DNA of 64,000 bases from Bifidobacterium criceti (GCF_002286935.1 NZ_MVOH01000008.1:1-64000), one strand, 5' to 3'; positions 17,901-28,190 are shown, counted from the first letter of the stretch. Numbers and translations: made by a program. Notes: generated from the sequence alone by a model not told the origin.

Positions 17901-17916
17901 TTGGCATCGCTTATCA

Positions 17917-20670
17917 TCAGCCCGTGTTCTGGAGGCCGGCGGCGACGCCCGAAACAGTGCACAGGATCAGGTAGATGAACCCTGCCTGCTGGCTCTTCGA
18001 GAGCTCCTCCTTGTCCACCTTCTTGCGCAGCGAACGCAGCGCGAGCACCTGCGTGACCGAAAGCGCGTCGACATACGGGGAGCGGATGCGGATCGCCTGG
18101 CCGAGCACATGGCGGTGCTGGAGCGGCCATTCGTCGCCGACGATCTTGAGCACCCAGCGGCGCGTGAGTTCCATCTCGCGCAGCACCTTGTCACGCAGGT
18201 CGTCGCGGTCGCCGAGCGCGAGGTACATCTTCGCGATGCGTTCGTCGGTCTTCGCGAGTGACATCTCGATGTTGTCGATGAACGTCGAGAAGAGCGGCCA
18301 TTCCTGATACGCCTTGCGCATCGTCTCAAGGTCGCCGAACGCTTCGCACGCCGAACCGAGGCCGTACCATGCGGCGAGGTTGATGCGCGCCTGCGCCCAC
18401 GAGAAAATCCACGGGATCGTACGCAGGTCGTCGAGCGACTTCGCGCCAAGGCCACGCTTCGCCGGACGCGAACCGATCGGCAGCAGGCCGACCTCGGTGA
18501 GCGGCGTGACCGTTGAGAACCACGGCGCGAAGTCCGGCGTGTTGAGCAGGTCGAGGTACGTCGCATGCGAGACCTCGTCAAGCTTCTTCGCCATCGGCGC
18601 GAACGCGTCCGTCATCTCGGTGTTCGTCTTCTCGACGCTCGGCGCGGACTGCAGCAGCGTCGCGGCGGCGACGGATTCGACGTGGCGGATCGCGAGCACC
18701 GGGTTGCCGTAGCGGGCGAAGATGACCTCACCCTGTTCGGTGAGCTTGAAGCGGCACTTGACGGAACCCTTCGGCTGCGCGAGCACGGCGCGGTTCGCCG
18801 GGCCGCCGCCACGGCCTACAGCGCCGCCGCGGCCATGGAAGAGCGTCAGGTCGATGTCGTTCGCCTCGGCCCACGTCGCGATGCGCTCCTGCGCGGAATG
18901 CAATGCGAGCGTCGCGGACGTCGGACCGGCGTCCTTCGACGAATCGGAGTAGCCGAGCATGACCTCGAGCTTGCGGCCGGTCTGCTTGAGACGCGCCTGC
19001 ACCTCGGGGATCTTGATCATTTCATCGAGCACGCTCACCGAGTTCTCAAGGTCCTCAAGCTGCTCGAAAAGCGGGATGACGTCGATGACGGGCGCATCGT
19101 CCGGGTTCGAGAACGCGAGGCGGTTGAGCTCGTACACGTCGCGCACGTTCTTCGCGCTCTTCGTGAACGAGATGATGTAGCGGCGCGCGGCCTTGACACC
19201 ATTGCGCTTCTGGATCGCGCCGAGCGCGCGGAACGTGTCGAGCACTTCCGTCGTCATCGGCTGCAGTTCGCCGCGTTCGCCGTGCAGGCCATGCTCGCGG
19301 ATGTCGTCGAGCGCGCGCGCATGCACGACCGAATGCTGGCGGAACTCCATCTCGACCATATGGAAGCCGAAGGTCTCCGTCTGCCAGATGAGGTCCTGAA
19401 GCGGGCCATAGGCGGCGCGCTTGTCACCAGCCTCGGCGAGCGAACGCTGCACGACGCGCAGATCGGCGAGGAAATCGTCGGCGCTGTGGTACATGAGGTC
19501 GGTGTCGCGCTTGATCGTGTAATGCAGACGGTCGGCCATGACGAGCATGACGGCGCGGTGCAGTTCCTTCGTCGAGATGAGCGACGCCTTGCTCGTGAGC
19601 CGTTCGCTGATCTCCTTCTGCTGGTTCCACAGCGTGTGCAGCTCGTCGCTCGGCGGCGTCGTCTCCGCCTCCATCGTCAGGTTGCGGCCGACGTTGCGCG
19701 TCGCCTCCTCAAGCGCGGCGAGCACATGATCGCTGAACTTGCGCGCGACCTGACGGCTCACCTTCGCGGTCACATTCGGATTGCCATCACGGTCGGAGCC
19801 GATCCAGCTGCCCGGGTGGAAGAACGCGGGGCACGCCGGTTCGACGGTGCCGGCCTTGTCGCCGAGGACCCAATCGTCGAAACGGCGGTAGACCATCGGG
19901 ATCGTGTGGAACAGCGTGTTGTCGAAGATGTCGAGGATCGTGTCCGCTTCCTCGACCGGCGTCGGCTTCTTGAGCGCGATCGGCGACGTGCGGAAGAGCG
20001 CGTCGATCTCATTGTAGAGACGGCGGTAGCATTCCTTCTTGTCCGAACCACCGAGCAGACGGTATGCGGCGAGCTGGTCGGCGATGCGGCGGATCTTGCC
20101 TTCGACGGCCTTGCGGCGCGCCTCGGTCGGATGCGCGGTGAAGACAGGATGGAACTCGAGACGGTCGAGCAGCTCCTTCGCCTTCGCCGGGCCCATCTCG
20201 GCGATGAGCTGATGGTAGGCCTTCGTCATTTCGTTGACCGGATCGATCGCCTGGGTGTCGTCGACCTTCGCCTCACGCTCGTGCAGGACGGAGACACGGT
20301 AGTTCTCCTCGCACAGGTTCGCGAGATGGAAATACGTCGTGAACGCGCGCGCAAGCAGCTGCGCGTCGTGCAGATTCATCGCGTCAATCGTCTTGACGGC
20401 CATCTCCAGGTCATCGCGCTCGGGATGGGTGTCCGTGAGCACGCCGGAGAAGCGTTCCGCGCTCGCGTCGACGGCGTACTGGCGCACGGTGTCGAAGGTA
20501 TTGAGCAGCGACTCGTCATATTCGGAAAGCACCCCACGGAGAATTTCGAGACACAGATCCATGTCCTCGTGCAGTGTGGGGGGAAGCTCACGCTCCTCGG
20601 GGGCCTTGGTCCCCAGACCGGACGTGACGATTGCCGCGTCCGCAGGCGTGATCTGTTCATTATCAGTCAC
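17917..20670 (-). CDS. ppc: phosphoenolpyruvate carboxylase
   Basis: The 917-residue protein is a typical PEPC. It has the catalytic His region VFTAHPTEARRKAVEGK, the substrate loop FHGRGGAVGRGGGP, GYSDSSKDAGPTSATLAL, and it ends with the conserved QNTG-COOH. It fixes bicarbonate onto PEP to give oxaloacetate, the main anaplerotic step in bifidobacteria. Translation starts at GTG 20670, only four bases after a full AGAAGGAGGT site. It is divergent from thrE; two hairpins terminate it. Confidence 0.97.
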   Translation of the reverse strand: MTDNEQITPADAAIVTSGLGTKAPEERELPPTLHEDMDLCLEILRGVLSEYDESLLNTFDTVRQYAVDASAERFSGVLTDTHPERDDLEMAVKTIDAMNLHDAQLLARAFTTYFHLANLCEENYRVSVLHEREAKVDDTQAIDPVNEMTKAYHQLIAEMGPAKAKELLDRLEFHPVFTAHPTEARRKAVEGKIRRIADQLAAYRLLGGSDKKECYRRLYNEIDALFRTSPIALKKPTPVEEADTILDIFDNTLFHTIPMVYRRFDDWVLGDKAGTVEPACPAFFHPGSWIGSDRDGNPNVTAKVSRQVARKFSDHVLAALEEATRNVGRNLTMEAETTPPSDELHTLWNQQKEISERLTSKASLISTKELHRAVMLVMADRLHYTIKRDTDLMYHSADDFLADLRVVQRSLAEAGDKRAAYGPLQDLIWQTETFGFHMVEMEFRQHSVVHARALDDIREHGLHGERGELQPMTTEVLDTFRALGAIQKRNGVKAARRYIISFTKSAKNVRDVYELNRLAFSNPDDAPVIDVIPLFEQLEDLENSVSVLDEMIKIPEVQARLKQTGRKLEVMLGYSDSSKDAGPTSATLALHSAQERIATWAEANDIDLTLFHGRGGAVGRGGGPANRAVLAQPKGSVKCRFKLTEQGEVIFARYGNPVLAIRHVESVAAATLLQSAPSVEKTNTEMTDAFAPMAKKLDEVSHATYLDLLNTPDFAPWFSTVTPLTEVGLLPIGSRPAKRGLGAKSLDDLRTIPWIFSWAQARINLAAWYGLGSACEAFGDLETMRKAYQEWPLFSTFIDNIEMSLAKTDERIAKMYLALGDRDDLRDKVLREMELTRRWVLKIVGDEWPLQHRHVLGQAIRIRSPYVDALSVTQVLALRSLRKKVDKEELSKSQQAGFIYLILCTVSGVAAGLQNTG

Positions 20671-20913
20671 ATTGACCTCCTTCTAAGAACATCAGGTTGC
20701 TCGGTCTTCCGGTCATCCGCGGCTCCTCCGCGGTTGTGTTGACTGGACGTTGCGAGCCCACAGCCTTAAGTCCTCTTCGGTTGCACGCCCATTGTAGGCG
20801 CGGGGAATCGACAGACCGCCCGCGCCTGCGGTGAAATGGCCATGATTTGAGATATCGGGACGCGCCGCCGGCGCCGCTGTGCACGTCCAGCGCCCGCACA
20901 TAAATTGGGAACC

Positions 20914-22815
20914 ATGAGCAACGAGCACGAACAACGTCACGACGACCCCCACGAACCGTCCGCCGACCATCATCACAATCACGGAGATCCGCTCAACAGT
21001 GGCGCTTCCGCAGTGGGAAAGTTCCACTCCCATTCGATTCCGCTCGATATGGAGGACATCGAACGCGACTGGGACAAGCCGATCCAAGACGCGGGCATCG
21101 CGGCGAAGGCGAGCGTCATCGTACGCGTCGGCATGCTCGACCTCGGCGCGGGCACCGGCAGCTTCCGCGTGCGTGAGATGATGCACCGCATCGCCTACCC
21201 ACTCGGCGTGCACGTGCGCGCCGATGTCAATCTCACCGACATCGGAGCCGCGTGCACCGACGGCAGCGGACGCATCACCGAAGTCGTCAATCTGCCGACG
21301 ACGGGTGTCAACACCGAACGCATCTGGCTCCTCGAACATTTCGCCGACTGGTTCAGCGTCAATCTTGGCACCGGTTCGATGTACCACCGCGAAACACAAG
21401 TGTCCGCAGGTCTCATGCAGCATCTCGACATGCGCGACGCGTCGCAGGTCTCCGCGGACATGGCGAAACAGCTGCGCGAAAAGCGGCATCAGGCGCGCGT
21501 CGCCGAACGCGCGGCCGCTTCCGACGCCGCCGTCGAGGATTACGAGGCGGCGATCGCCGGCAGCGCCGCCGACGCGGACGGTGACACGAACCCCAATACG
21601 GATGGTGAAGTCAACGAAACCGTCATCGATGCGCTCGTCCAGGCCGACGGACGCGTCGACGACGCGGACGGCAGCGCGGAACAGCTGCAGCTGCCGCGCA
21701 AACGACCGTTACGTGAACGCGTCGCCGCGAGCGCACGCGCACGCGCGTGGCGCGAGCGTGCGCAGCGGCCGCCGCAGAACGGATACGCCGAACATTTCGA
21801 CCACGTCGGCGTGGCGCGCGCGACGCATACGGTCACGGTGCGCGACGTGCACAAACGCCTCGATATGATCGAACGTCGCAAACCGCTGTATTCACCTGCG
21901 CTTTCGGGGCTCGCATCGGCGTGCGCGTGCGCGTCGTTCGTGTTCCTCCTCGGTGGCGCACCGTATGACATGATCGGCGCGTTCGTTGGTGCGGGACTCG
22001 GTCAGTGGCTGCGGCGGCGGCTGTTCGCGCACCATCTCAACCAGTTCTTTGTGACGTTCGTGTGCGTCGCCGTCGCAGCGTTCGCGTGCGTCGGCACGCT
22101 GCGTCTCATCGGACTGTTCAATCCTGTCGCGTTGCAGCATGATACGGCGTACATCGGCGCGATGTTGTTCGTCATCCCGGGATTCCCATTGATCACGGGT
22201 GGTTTGGATATGGCGAAGATCGATTTCCCCTCGGGTGTGCAACGTGTCATGTACGTGTTGTGCATCATCCTGATGGCGACGCTCGCGGGATGGATGGTCG
22301 CGTCGCTTGTGCATCTCAATCCACAGGGGTTCGAATCCCCCGACCTCAATCCGTGGGTCACCGGTGGGTTGCGCGCGCTCTTCGCGTTCATCGGTGTGTG
22401 GGGGTTCTCGATGATGTTCAACTCACCGCAACGCATGTGCCTTGTCGCGGCGACGATCGGTATGGTGACGGACACGTTGCGTCTCGAATTGGTCGATTAC
22501 GGACTCGCCCCCGAAGCGGGCGCGTTCCTTGGCGCGATGCTCGCGGGCATCCTCGCGTCCGCATGGCGTTCGGCGGTGCGCCACCGTCTGCTGCCGCCGC
22601 ACCTCGGCTATCCGCGCATATGCCTGACGGTGCCGTCGATCGTCATCATGGTGCCCGGTATGTATATGTATCAGGCGATGTTCCACCTTGGGCAGTTCGA
22701 GACGCTGCTCGCGCTCGATTGGGCGTTCCGCGCGTTCATGGTCATCATCTGCCTGCCGATCGGTTTGGCGATGGCGCGCGTCATCACCGACAAATCGTGG
22801 CGGTACGACGTGTGA
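20914..22815 (+). CDS. thrE: ThrE-family threonine/serine exporter
   Basis: The 633-residue protein joins a cytoplasmic DUF1212-type N-terminal domain to about ten C-terminal membrane segments in two blocks (from about residue 320 to the end), as in ThrE. It probably exports threonine, serine or related amino acids with the proton gradient. The N-terminus is His-rich (HHHNHGDP), and between about residues 195 and 290 there is a long Ala/Asp/Arg-rich insertion that looks disordered. The ATG at 20914 lies seven bases from TAAATT, a -10-like box, with no ribosome site, so a leaderless message is likely. Confidence 0.88.
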   Translation: MSNEHEQRHDDPHEPSADHHHNHGDPLNSGASAVGKFHSHSIPLDMEDIERDWDKPIQDAGIAAKASVIVRVGMLDLGAGTGSFRVREMMHRIAYPLGVHVRADVNLTDIGAACTDGSGRITEVVNLPTTGVNTERIWLLEHFADWFSVNLGTGSMYHRETQVSAGLMQHLDMRDASQVSADMAKQLREKRHQARVAERAAASDAAVEDYEAAIAGSAADADGDTNPNTDGEVNETVIDALVQADGRVDDADGSAEQLQLPRKRPLRERVAASARARAWRERAQRPPQNGYAEHFDHVGVARATHTVTVRDVHKRLDMIERRKPLYSPALSGLASACACASFVFLLGGAPYDMIGAFVGAGLGQWLRRRLFAHHLNQFFVTFVCVAVAAFACVGTLRLIGLFNPVALQHDTAYIGAMLFVIPGFPLITGGLDMAKIDFPSGVQRVMYVLCIILMATLAGWMVASLVHLNPQGFESPDLNPWVTGGLRALFAFIGVWGFSMMFNSPQRMCLVAATIGMVTDTLRLELVDYGLAPEAGAFLGAMLAGILASAWRSAVRHRLLPPHLGYPRICLTVPSIVIMVPGMYMYQAMFHLGQFETLLALDWAFRAFMVIICLPIGLAMARVITDKSWRYDV

Positions 22816-22827
22816 TAGGGGCGCTTG

Positions 22828-22968
22828 GCGTCGCGCGGTGTCCGGATTGTGCGGACGCGCGTCACGTGCGCGCGCTTGGCGTCGCGCGATGCCGCGATTG
22901 TGTGATTGCACGTCAGCAACGGGTGCCCAGTGTCGTGCGGTGCCGCAATCTGCGGTATCGCACGACAC
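22828..22968. repeat. family A ~52-bp hairpin repeats, three units
   Basis: Units begin at 22828, 22879 and 22930 (period 51). Each starts G(C/T)GTCG(C/T)GCG and folds into a hairpin. The third is the best formed, with outer arms GTGTCGTGCG and CGCACGACAC and inner arms CCGCA and TGCGG. They fill the gap between the convergent thrE and trpS genes and may serve as a terminator there. Confidence 0.75.
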
Positions 22969-23004
22969 TGACCACCCCCGTTCCGACGTCACCGCGCGCC
23001 GACG

Positions 23005-24108
23005 TCAGCGGTCGTAGCGCATGCCCATCGCCTCACGCACCTCGTCGAGCGTTTCGTTCGCGATCGCGTTCGCGCGGCGGTTGCCTTCGTGCAGGATGTC
23101 GCGGATCGTGTCCATGTCCTGCGCGAGCTCTGCGCGGCGCTCGCGGTGCGGCGCGAGGAATGCGTTGACCGATTCCGTCACGTACTGCTTGAGCGCACCG
23201 GCACCGGACGCGCCGATTTCGTCGGCGATGTCCTGCGGATCGCGTCCGGTGACGAGTCCCGCGGTCGTCAGCAGCGCGGAGACCTGCGGACGGTGTTCGG
23301 GGTCGAACGTGATCGTGCGTTCCGAATCGGTCGGGCTCTTCTTGATGAGCTTCGCCGTTTCTTCCGCAGTCGCGCCGAGCATGATCGAGTTGCCATAGGA
23401 TTTGCTCATCTTGCGGCCGTCGAGTCCCGGGATTTCGGGAGCGTCCGACAGGATCGCCGCCGGTTCCGGGAAGATCGGGTGCTTCTTCGCGTACCGTTCG
23501 TTGAAACGGCGCGCGATCGTGCGCGTGATCTCGACATGCGGCAGGTTGTCTTTGCCGATCGGGACGACGTTCGCTTTGCAGAACAGGATGTCGCACGCCT
23601 GGTGCACCGGGTATGTGAGCAGCAGTCCCGTGAGCGCGTGCCCCGACGATTCCATTTCCGATTTGACGGTGGGGTTGCGGTGCAGTTCCGCTTCGGTGAC
23701 GAGTGAGAGGAACGGCAGCATGAGCTGGTTCTCCGCCGGGATCGCGGAATGGGTGAAGATCATCGTCTTCTCAGGGTCGATTCCGGCCGCCATGTAGTCG
23801 AGGACGAGGTTGAGGACGTTGTCGTCGATGTGCTCGGTCGTGTCACGGTCGGTGATCACTTGGTAGTCGGCGATGATGATGTTCGTGTTGACGCCGCGGT
23901 CCTGCATCGCGACGCGTTCCCTGATCGAGCCGAAGAAGTGTCCGAGGTGGAGTCGTCCCGTCGGGCGGTCGCCGGTGAGCATCGTGAACTTGCCCGGGTT
24001 CTCCTCGAGCTTCTTCAGTGTTTCTTCCGAACGTTTTCTCGCAGCGAGGAAACTCGCGCTCATTTCGTTGCCGGCCGCGGTCAGGCGCGCCTCTTGTTCT
24101 TCAGCCAT
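23005..24108 (-). CDS. trpS: tryptophanyl-tRNA synthetase
   Basis: The 367-residue class I synthetase has the HIGH-type motif GRLHLGHFFGS and the KMSKS motif in GRKMSKSYG. It has the usual TrpRS middle (MLPFLSLVTEAELHRNPT), and it charges tRNA-Trp in the cytoplasm. I start it at ATG 24108 (MAEEQEARLT); an upstream ATG at 24135 is in frame but lacks a ribosome site. No T-box or trp attenuator is visible in the 140-bp upstream gap. Confidence 0.95.
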   Translation of the reverse strand: MAEEQEARLTAAGNEMSASFLAARKRSEETLKKLEENPGKFTMLTGDRPTGRLHLGHFFGSIRERVAMQDRGVNTNIIIADYQVITDRDTTEHIDDNVLNLVLDYMAAGIDPEKTMIFTHSAIPAENQLMLPFLSLVTEAELHRNPTVKSEMESSGHALTGLLLTYPVHQACDILFCKANVVPIGKDNLPHVEITRTIARRFNERYAKKHPIFPEPAAILSDAPEIPGLDGRKMSKSYGNSIMLGATAEETAKLIKKSPTDSERTITFDPEHRPQVSALLTTAGLVTGRDPQDIADEIGASGAGALKQYVTESVNAFLAPHRERRAELAQDMDTIRDILHEGNRRANAIANETLDEVREAMGMRYDR

Positions 24109-24247
24109 TCGTAATCCTTGTGCCGTTCGAATCATTGGTTTTCGGTGGTTTTCATCGTAGAAATCTGAGCAGACAACAAAAGCGGTCCCAAGAAGTGGTA
24201 CTCTCTTATGTGATGAATTGATAGCAACACTTAATCCAGGGGGTCAG

Positions 24248-24622
24248 ATGGGCCGCGGACGTCAGAAAGCCAAGCAGCAGAAGATAGCTAGGAAGCTCAA
24301 ATACCTGACCACTGACACGGATTATGACGAGCTTGCGAAGGAGCTGGGGGCGCAGGAACCTGGCTCCGGTTCTTTCGATCCGTTTGCCGACGTGGAGGCG
24401 AAGTACGCCCAGGACGCGGATGTTGAAGAGTTCGAGGAAGAGGGGACGGCAACGTCGTCCGATTCCGATGATGACCTTGATGACTATGCGAAGTGGGCGG
24501 CTGAGGCCGCCGCGAAGGCGACGAGCGGTGAGATGCCGGTGACGCCGGCGCCGAAGCCGCACAAGCCGATCCCGATGCCAGTGCCGGGTGCGTTCAAACA
24601 TCCCGAACATGATGCCGAATAG
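24248..24622 (+). CDS. DUF3073 actinobacterial protein
   Basis: The 124-residue protein begins MGRGRQKAKQQKIARKLKYL, the invariant start of the DUF3073 family found across actinobacteria. It continues with an acidic middle and a Pro/Lys-rich tail. The function is not known; the basic start could bind RNA or DNA. The ATG at 24248 follows CAGGGGG, and a TACTCT -10 box lies about 45 bp upstream. The gene stands alone with a hairpin terminator after it. Confidence 0.85.
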   Translation: MGRGRQKAKQQKIARKLKYLTTDTDYDELAKELGAQEPGSGSFDPFADVEAKYAQDADVEEFEEEGTATSSDSDDDLDDYAKWAAEAAAKATSGEMPVTPAPKPHKPIPMPVPGAFKHPEHDAE

Positions 24623-24641
24623 TGCATCGACTGCTTTCGAC

Positions 24642-24684
24642 GAAGGCGGGTCCTCCTCATAGATAGTAAGGAAGGCCCGCCTTC
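24642..24684. terminator. hairpin between convergent DUF3073 and SCP genes
   Basis: Arms GAAGGCGGG (24642-24650) and CCCGCCTTC (24676-24684) form a stem with an internal TCCT/AGGA extension. There is no T-run; the convergent position suggests a two-way terminator. Confidence 0.6.
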
Positions 24685-24741
24685 TGCATATGCATATGCG
24701 ATATGCATGCGTATCGTGGGGCTTGGGTATACCTGTCCCGA

Positions 24742-25149
24742 TTAGCCGAGCGGAAGGATCGCGGAGAGGTCGTCGCGTTCGCCGACCGCCGAGATATGTC
24801 CGGCTTCACGTTCCTCGGACCATGTCGTGACGCCGCTCGCGACGCGCAACCACACGTCCGGGTCGAGTTCGATGACGTCCGGGGGTGTGAGGTTGTGCGG
24901 ATCCGACGCGGGACCGTCGAGAATCTTCACGGCGCCCCACGGCGCGACGCGCACTTCGACGCCGGGGCCGGGCGCTTTCGTTTCGAGCATATGCAGCGAA
25001 TAGCGCACCGCGAGCGCCATCGTCGGACGCGGCAACGTCGGCGCGATCCGTGTGGGCGGTTCGGTGCCGATGAGCTTTCGCGCGGCGTCGCACCACGTGT
25101 CGTACGCGTCCATGCCCGCGATGATGTCGGTTTCGCGAATGACAGCCAT
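24742..25149 (-). CDS. bacterial SCP-like (sterol carrier superfamily) protein
   Basis: The 135-residue protein resembles the actinobacterial SCP-2-like family, with VEVRVAPWGAVKILDGP and PPDVIELDPDVWLRVASG as the conserved core. Members may bind hydrophobic ligands, but no activity can be read here. The ATG at 25149 directly abuts GGGAGG, too close for normal ribosome binding. GACAAT lies six bases upstream, so translation may start on a leaderless message. It is convergent with DUF3073 and has a family A repeat array behind its promoter. Confidence 0.8.
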   Translation of the reverse strand: MAVIRETDIIAGMDAYDTWCDAARKLIGTEPPTRIAPTLPRPTMALAVRYSLHMLETKAPGPGVEVRVAPWGAVKILDGPASDPHNLTPPDVIELDPDVWLRVASGVTTWSEEREAGHISAVGERDDLSAILPLG

Positions 25150-25198
25150 CCTCCCATTGTCTGCGCGACCCGAGATAAAGTCGTCCGGATATACATAA

Positions 25199-25392
25199 GC
25201 GTCGTGCGGTACCGCGGTTGTGCGGTCGCACGTCGGAATCGGGGTATGTAGCGTCGTGCGGTACCGCGTTTGTGCGGTCGCGCGTCAGGAAGAGAGGCCT
25301 ATCATCGTGCGACACCTGGTTTGGGCGAACGCGCGTCGGAGAAGGGATGCTTAGCGTCGTGCGGCACCGCGGTTGTGTGGTTGCACGACGTT
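25199..25392. repeat. family A ~52-bp hairpin repeats, four units
   Basis: Units begin at 25199, 25251, 25303 and 25354 (spacings 52, 52, 51). The fourth has outer arms GTCGTGCG and GCACGAC and a GTTG loop. The third is eroded. The array lies in the 553-bp gap between the divergent SCP gene and glgP and is upstream of both, so here it cannot be a terminator. Confidence 0.75.
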
Positions 25393-25573
25393 ACATCGGC
25401 GTTACTGAAACAGAACTGAACAGCACATGAGACACGCGGGGGAGTGGGGGATGTAGATTGACGACGGTCGTCGATGATGGCGACTTAGTGCGCGTGAAGC
25501 GCTTGAGTAATGTGAAGGTTGGGGCACAAATACTGCATGGTTGCAGCGTAGGGCGACGGTACAGACCGTGCGT

Positions 25574-25583
25574 ATGCTATGAT
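25574..25583 (+). promoter_or_regulatory. extended -10 promoter of glgP
   Basis: ATGC followed by TATGAT (25578-25583) forms an extended -10 box with TG one base upstream. A clear -35 is missing. It lies about 120 bp before the glgP start codon. The remaining gap sequence to 25700 holds no gene that I can support. Confidence 0.5.
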
Positions 25584-25703
25584 TTTTTGATTGAGAACGT
25601 ATGCAAAATTGGGCACATGGGCTTGCGATGCAGAACAAGGAACGGCAGGCGTGTGCGCCCATCGACGTTCAGAATGAAAATAATGTTCAGAGGAGTCATA
25701 GAT

Positions 25704-28190
25704 ATGACCGAACTTACGGCACCGAAGTCCTCGGTTACCGCAGCCCAGTTCGCGGACGAGATCCGCAACGAGCTCAAGTACACGCAGGGCGTTACGCCTG
25801 AACAGGCGAAGCCGGCGGATGTGTATGTCGCGACGGCGACCGCCGTGCGCAAGCACCTCATGGATTCTTGGATGAAGACCCAGCAGGACATGATCAACGG
25901 CAACACGAAGGCCGTCGGCTACCTGTCCGCTGAGTTCCTCATGGGTAAGCAGCTGCGCAACGCGCTGCTCAACTCCGGTCTTACCGACCAGTTCTACGCG
26001 GCGGTCAAGGACCTGGGCTTCGACGCCCAGGAAGTCATCGACGCCGAATACGAACCGGGCCTCGGCAACGGCGGCCTCGGCCGTCTCGCCGCGTGCTTCA
26101 TCGATTCGCTCGCGTCGCTCGGCGTGCCGGCATTCGGCTACGGCATCCAGTACCGCTACGGCATCTTCCGTCAGGAATTCGACGAGGAAGGCCGTCAGGT
26201 CGAGCGTCCGGATTACTGGCTGACCAACGAAGCCCCGTGGGGCCACATCGACTATGCGCGCGATCAGCGTGTGAGCTTCGGCGGTGAGGTCGTCGAGGAA
26301 GACGGCAAGCGTGTGTGGAAGCCGGCCTGGTCCGTCCGCGCCATCCCGGTCGACTACATGGTTCCGGGCTACGAGTCCGGCCGCGTCAACACGCTGCGCC
26401 TGTGGCAGGCCCGCAGCTACGACGAGTTCGACCTGCTCACGTTCAATAAGTCCGAGTACCTCGACGCGGTGAAGCCGCAGGTCGAGGCCGAGAACATCTC
26501 GAAGATCCTGTACCCGGAGGATTCCACCGAGGTCGGCAAGGAGCTGCGTCTCGAGCAGCAGTACTTCTTCGCGAGCGCTTCGATCCACGACGCGATCCGC
26601 GTGTTCTACCCGAACCAGGACAAGCCTGATCTGACCACCTTCCCGGACAAGATCTGCTTCCAGCTCAACGACACCCACCCGGTCATTGGCATCCCGGAGC
26701 TCATGCGCATCCTGCTTGATGAGTACGGCTACGATTGGGACACCGCGTGGGACATCACGACGAAGACCTTCAACTACACGTGCCACACCCTGCTGCCCGA
26801 GGCGCTCGAGGTCTGGCCGGTCGCGCTCATCTCCAAGCTGCTGCCGCGCCACATGGAGATCATCAACAAGATCAACGACCAGTTCATGCACGAACTTGAG
26901 CAGATGACCGACGACGAGGCCAAGGTCGAGCGCATGCGCATCGTGACCGACGGCGAGAACCCGTCCGTGCGTATGGCGTACCTCGCTTCGTACGCCGGCG
27001 AGCACGTCAACGGCGTCGCCGAGCTGCACTCGCAGCTCCTCAAGGATGTCACGCTGCGTGACTTCTCGGACCTGTTCCCGAAGAAGTTCACGAACGTGAC
27101 GAACGGCGTCACCCCGCGTCGCTTCATCAAGCTCGCCAACCCGGGCCTCTCGAACCTGATCACCGAGGGCCTCGGCACCGACAAGTGGCTCGAGGACCTT
27201 GAACTGCTCAAGAACCTTGAGCCGCTCGCGCAGGACGACGAGTTCGTCAAGAAGTTCGCGAAGGTCAAGTACGACAACAAGGTCCGCTTCGCCGACTTCG
27301 CGAAGTCCGAGTACGGCTTCGACCTCGACGCGTCGACGATGTTCGACACGATGATCAAGCGTCTGCACGAGTACAAGCGCCAGGCGCTCAAGGTCCTCGA
27401 GGTCATCGCGACCTACGCGGACATCAAGTCCGGCAAGGTCAAGGTCGAGGACGTCACGCCGCGCACCGTCATCTTCGGTGCGAAGGCCGCCCCGGGCTAC
27501 TACCTCGCGAAGATGACGATCCAGCTCATCAACAACGTCTCGAAGGTCATCAACAACGACCCGGACGTCATGGGCAAGCTCAAGGTCGTGTTCCCGTGGA
27601 ACTACAACATCCGCGTCGCGCAGATGCTCATCCCGGCGACCGAACTCGACGAGCAGATCTCGCAGGCCGGCAAGGAAGCCTCCGGCACGTCGAACATGAA
27701 GTTCGCCCTCAACGGCGCGCTCACCGTCGGCACGCTCGACGGCGCGAACGTCGAGATCCGCGAGCGCGTCGGCGCCGACAACTTCTTCCTCTTCGGCATG
27801 ACCGTCGACGAGGTCGAGAAGATGTACTCCGACGGTTACGATCCGGCGAAGTACTACGAGGGCGATCCGCGACTCAAGGCCGCGATCGACATGGTCGCCG
27901 ACGGCACCTTCTCGAACGGCGATAAGGACGCGTACGCGCCGCTCGTCTCCGATTGGCTCACGAAGGACTGGTTCATGACGCTCGCCGACTTCACGGCGTA
28001 CCATGACATCCAGTCGCAGATCGAGACCCTCTACGGCGATCAGCTCGAATGGAACCGCAAGGCGATCCTCAACGTCGCGAACTCCGGTTACTTCAGCTCC
28101 GACCGCTCGATCGAGGACTACCTCGACCGCGTGTGGATGACGGGTCCGCTGCCGGCGGCAAAGAAGGCGGCGACGAAGAAGACGAAGTGA
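25704..28190 (+). CDS. glgP: glycogen/alpha-glucan phosphorylase
   Basis: The 828-residue protein is full length for the GT35 family. The pyridoxal-phosphate lysine lies in EASGTSNMKFALNGALT, and early motifs include LSAEFLMGKQLRNALL and GLGNGGLGRLAACFIDS. It releases glucose-1-phosphate from glycogen or maltodextrin. The start at ATG 25704 is supported by AGAGGAG about 11 bases upstream and by family alignment; the frame is open further upstream. Codon choice is strongly biased, as in a highly expressed gene. A 22-bp-stem terminator follows. Confidence 0.96.
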   Translation: MTELTAPKSSVTAAQFADEIRNELKYTQGVTPEQAKPADVYVATATAVRKHLMDSWMKTQQDMINGNTKAVGYLSAEFLMGKQLRNALLNSGLTDQFYAAVKDLGFDAQEVIDAEYEPGLGNGGLGRLAACFIDSLASLGVPAFGYGIQYRYGIFRQEFDEEGRQVERPDYWLTNEAPWGHIDYARDQRVSFGGEVVEEDGKRVWKPAWSVRAIPVDYMVPGYESGRVNTLRLWQARSYDEFDLLTFNKSEYLDAVKPQVEAENISKILYPEDSTEVGKELRLEQQYFFASASIHDAIRVFYPNQDKPDLTTFPDKICFQLNDTHPVIGIPELMRILLDEYGYDWDTAWDITTKTFNYTCHTLLPEALEVWPVALISKLLPRHMEIINKINDQFMHELEQMTDDEAKVERMRIVTDGENPSVRMAYLASYAGEHVNGVAELHSQLLKDVTLRDFSDLFPKKFTNVTNGVTPRRFIKLANPGLSNLITEGLGTDKWLEDLELLKNLEPLAQDDEFVKKFAKVKYDNKVRFADFAKSEYGFDLDASTMFDTMIKRLHEYKRQALKVLEVIATYADIKSGKVKVEDVTPRTVIFGAKAAPGYYLAKMTIQLINNVSKVINNDPDVMGKLKVVFPWNYNIRVAQMLIPATELDEQISQAGKEASGTSNMKFALNGALTVGTLDGANVEIRERVGADNFFLFGMTVDEVEKMYSDGYDPAKYYEGDPRLKAAIDMVADGTFSNGDKDAYAPLVSDWLTKDWFMTLADFTAYHDIQSQIETLYGDQLEWNRKAILNVANSGYFSSDRSIEDYLDRVWMTGPLPAAKKAATKKTK

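Noticed and set aside
17638..17907. 89-residue minus-strand frame in the fic-ppc gap
   Set aside because: It overlaps both ppc terminators and one arm of the inverted repeat, and has no ribosome site or recognisable domain.
18565..20742. 725-residue open frame antisense to ppc
   Set aside because: A shadow frame of a strongly biased gene; the PEPC motifs on the other strand are decisive.
25485..28004. 839-residue open frame antisense to glgP
   Set aside because: Same reason: biased codon use leaves the opposite strand open, and its composition is not protein-like.
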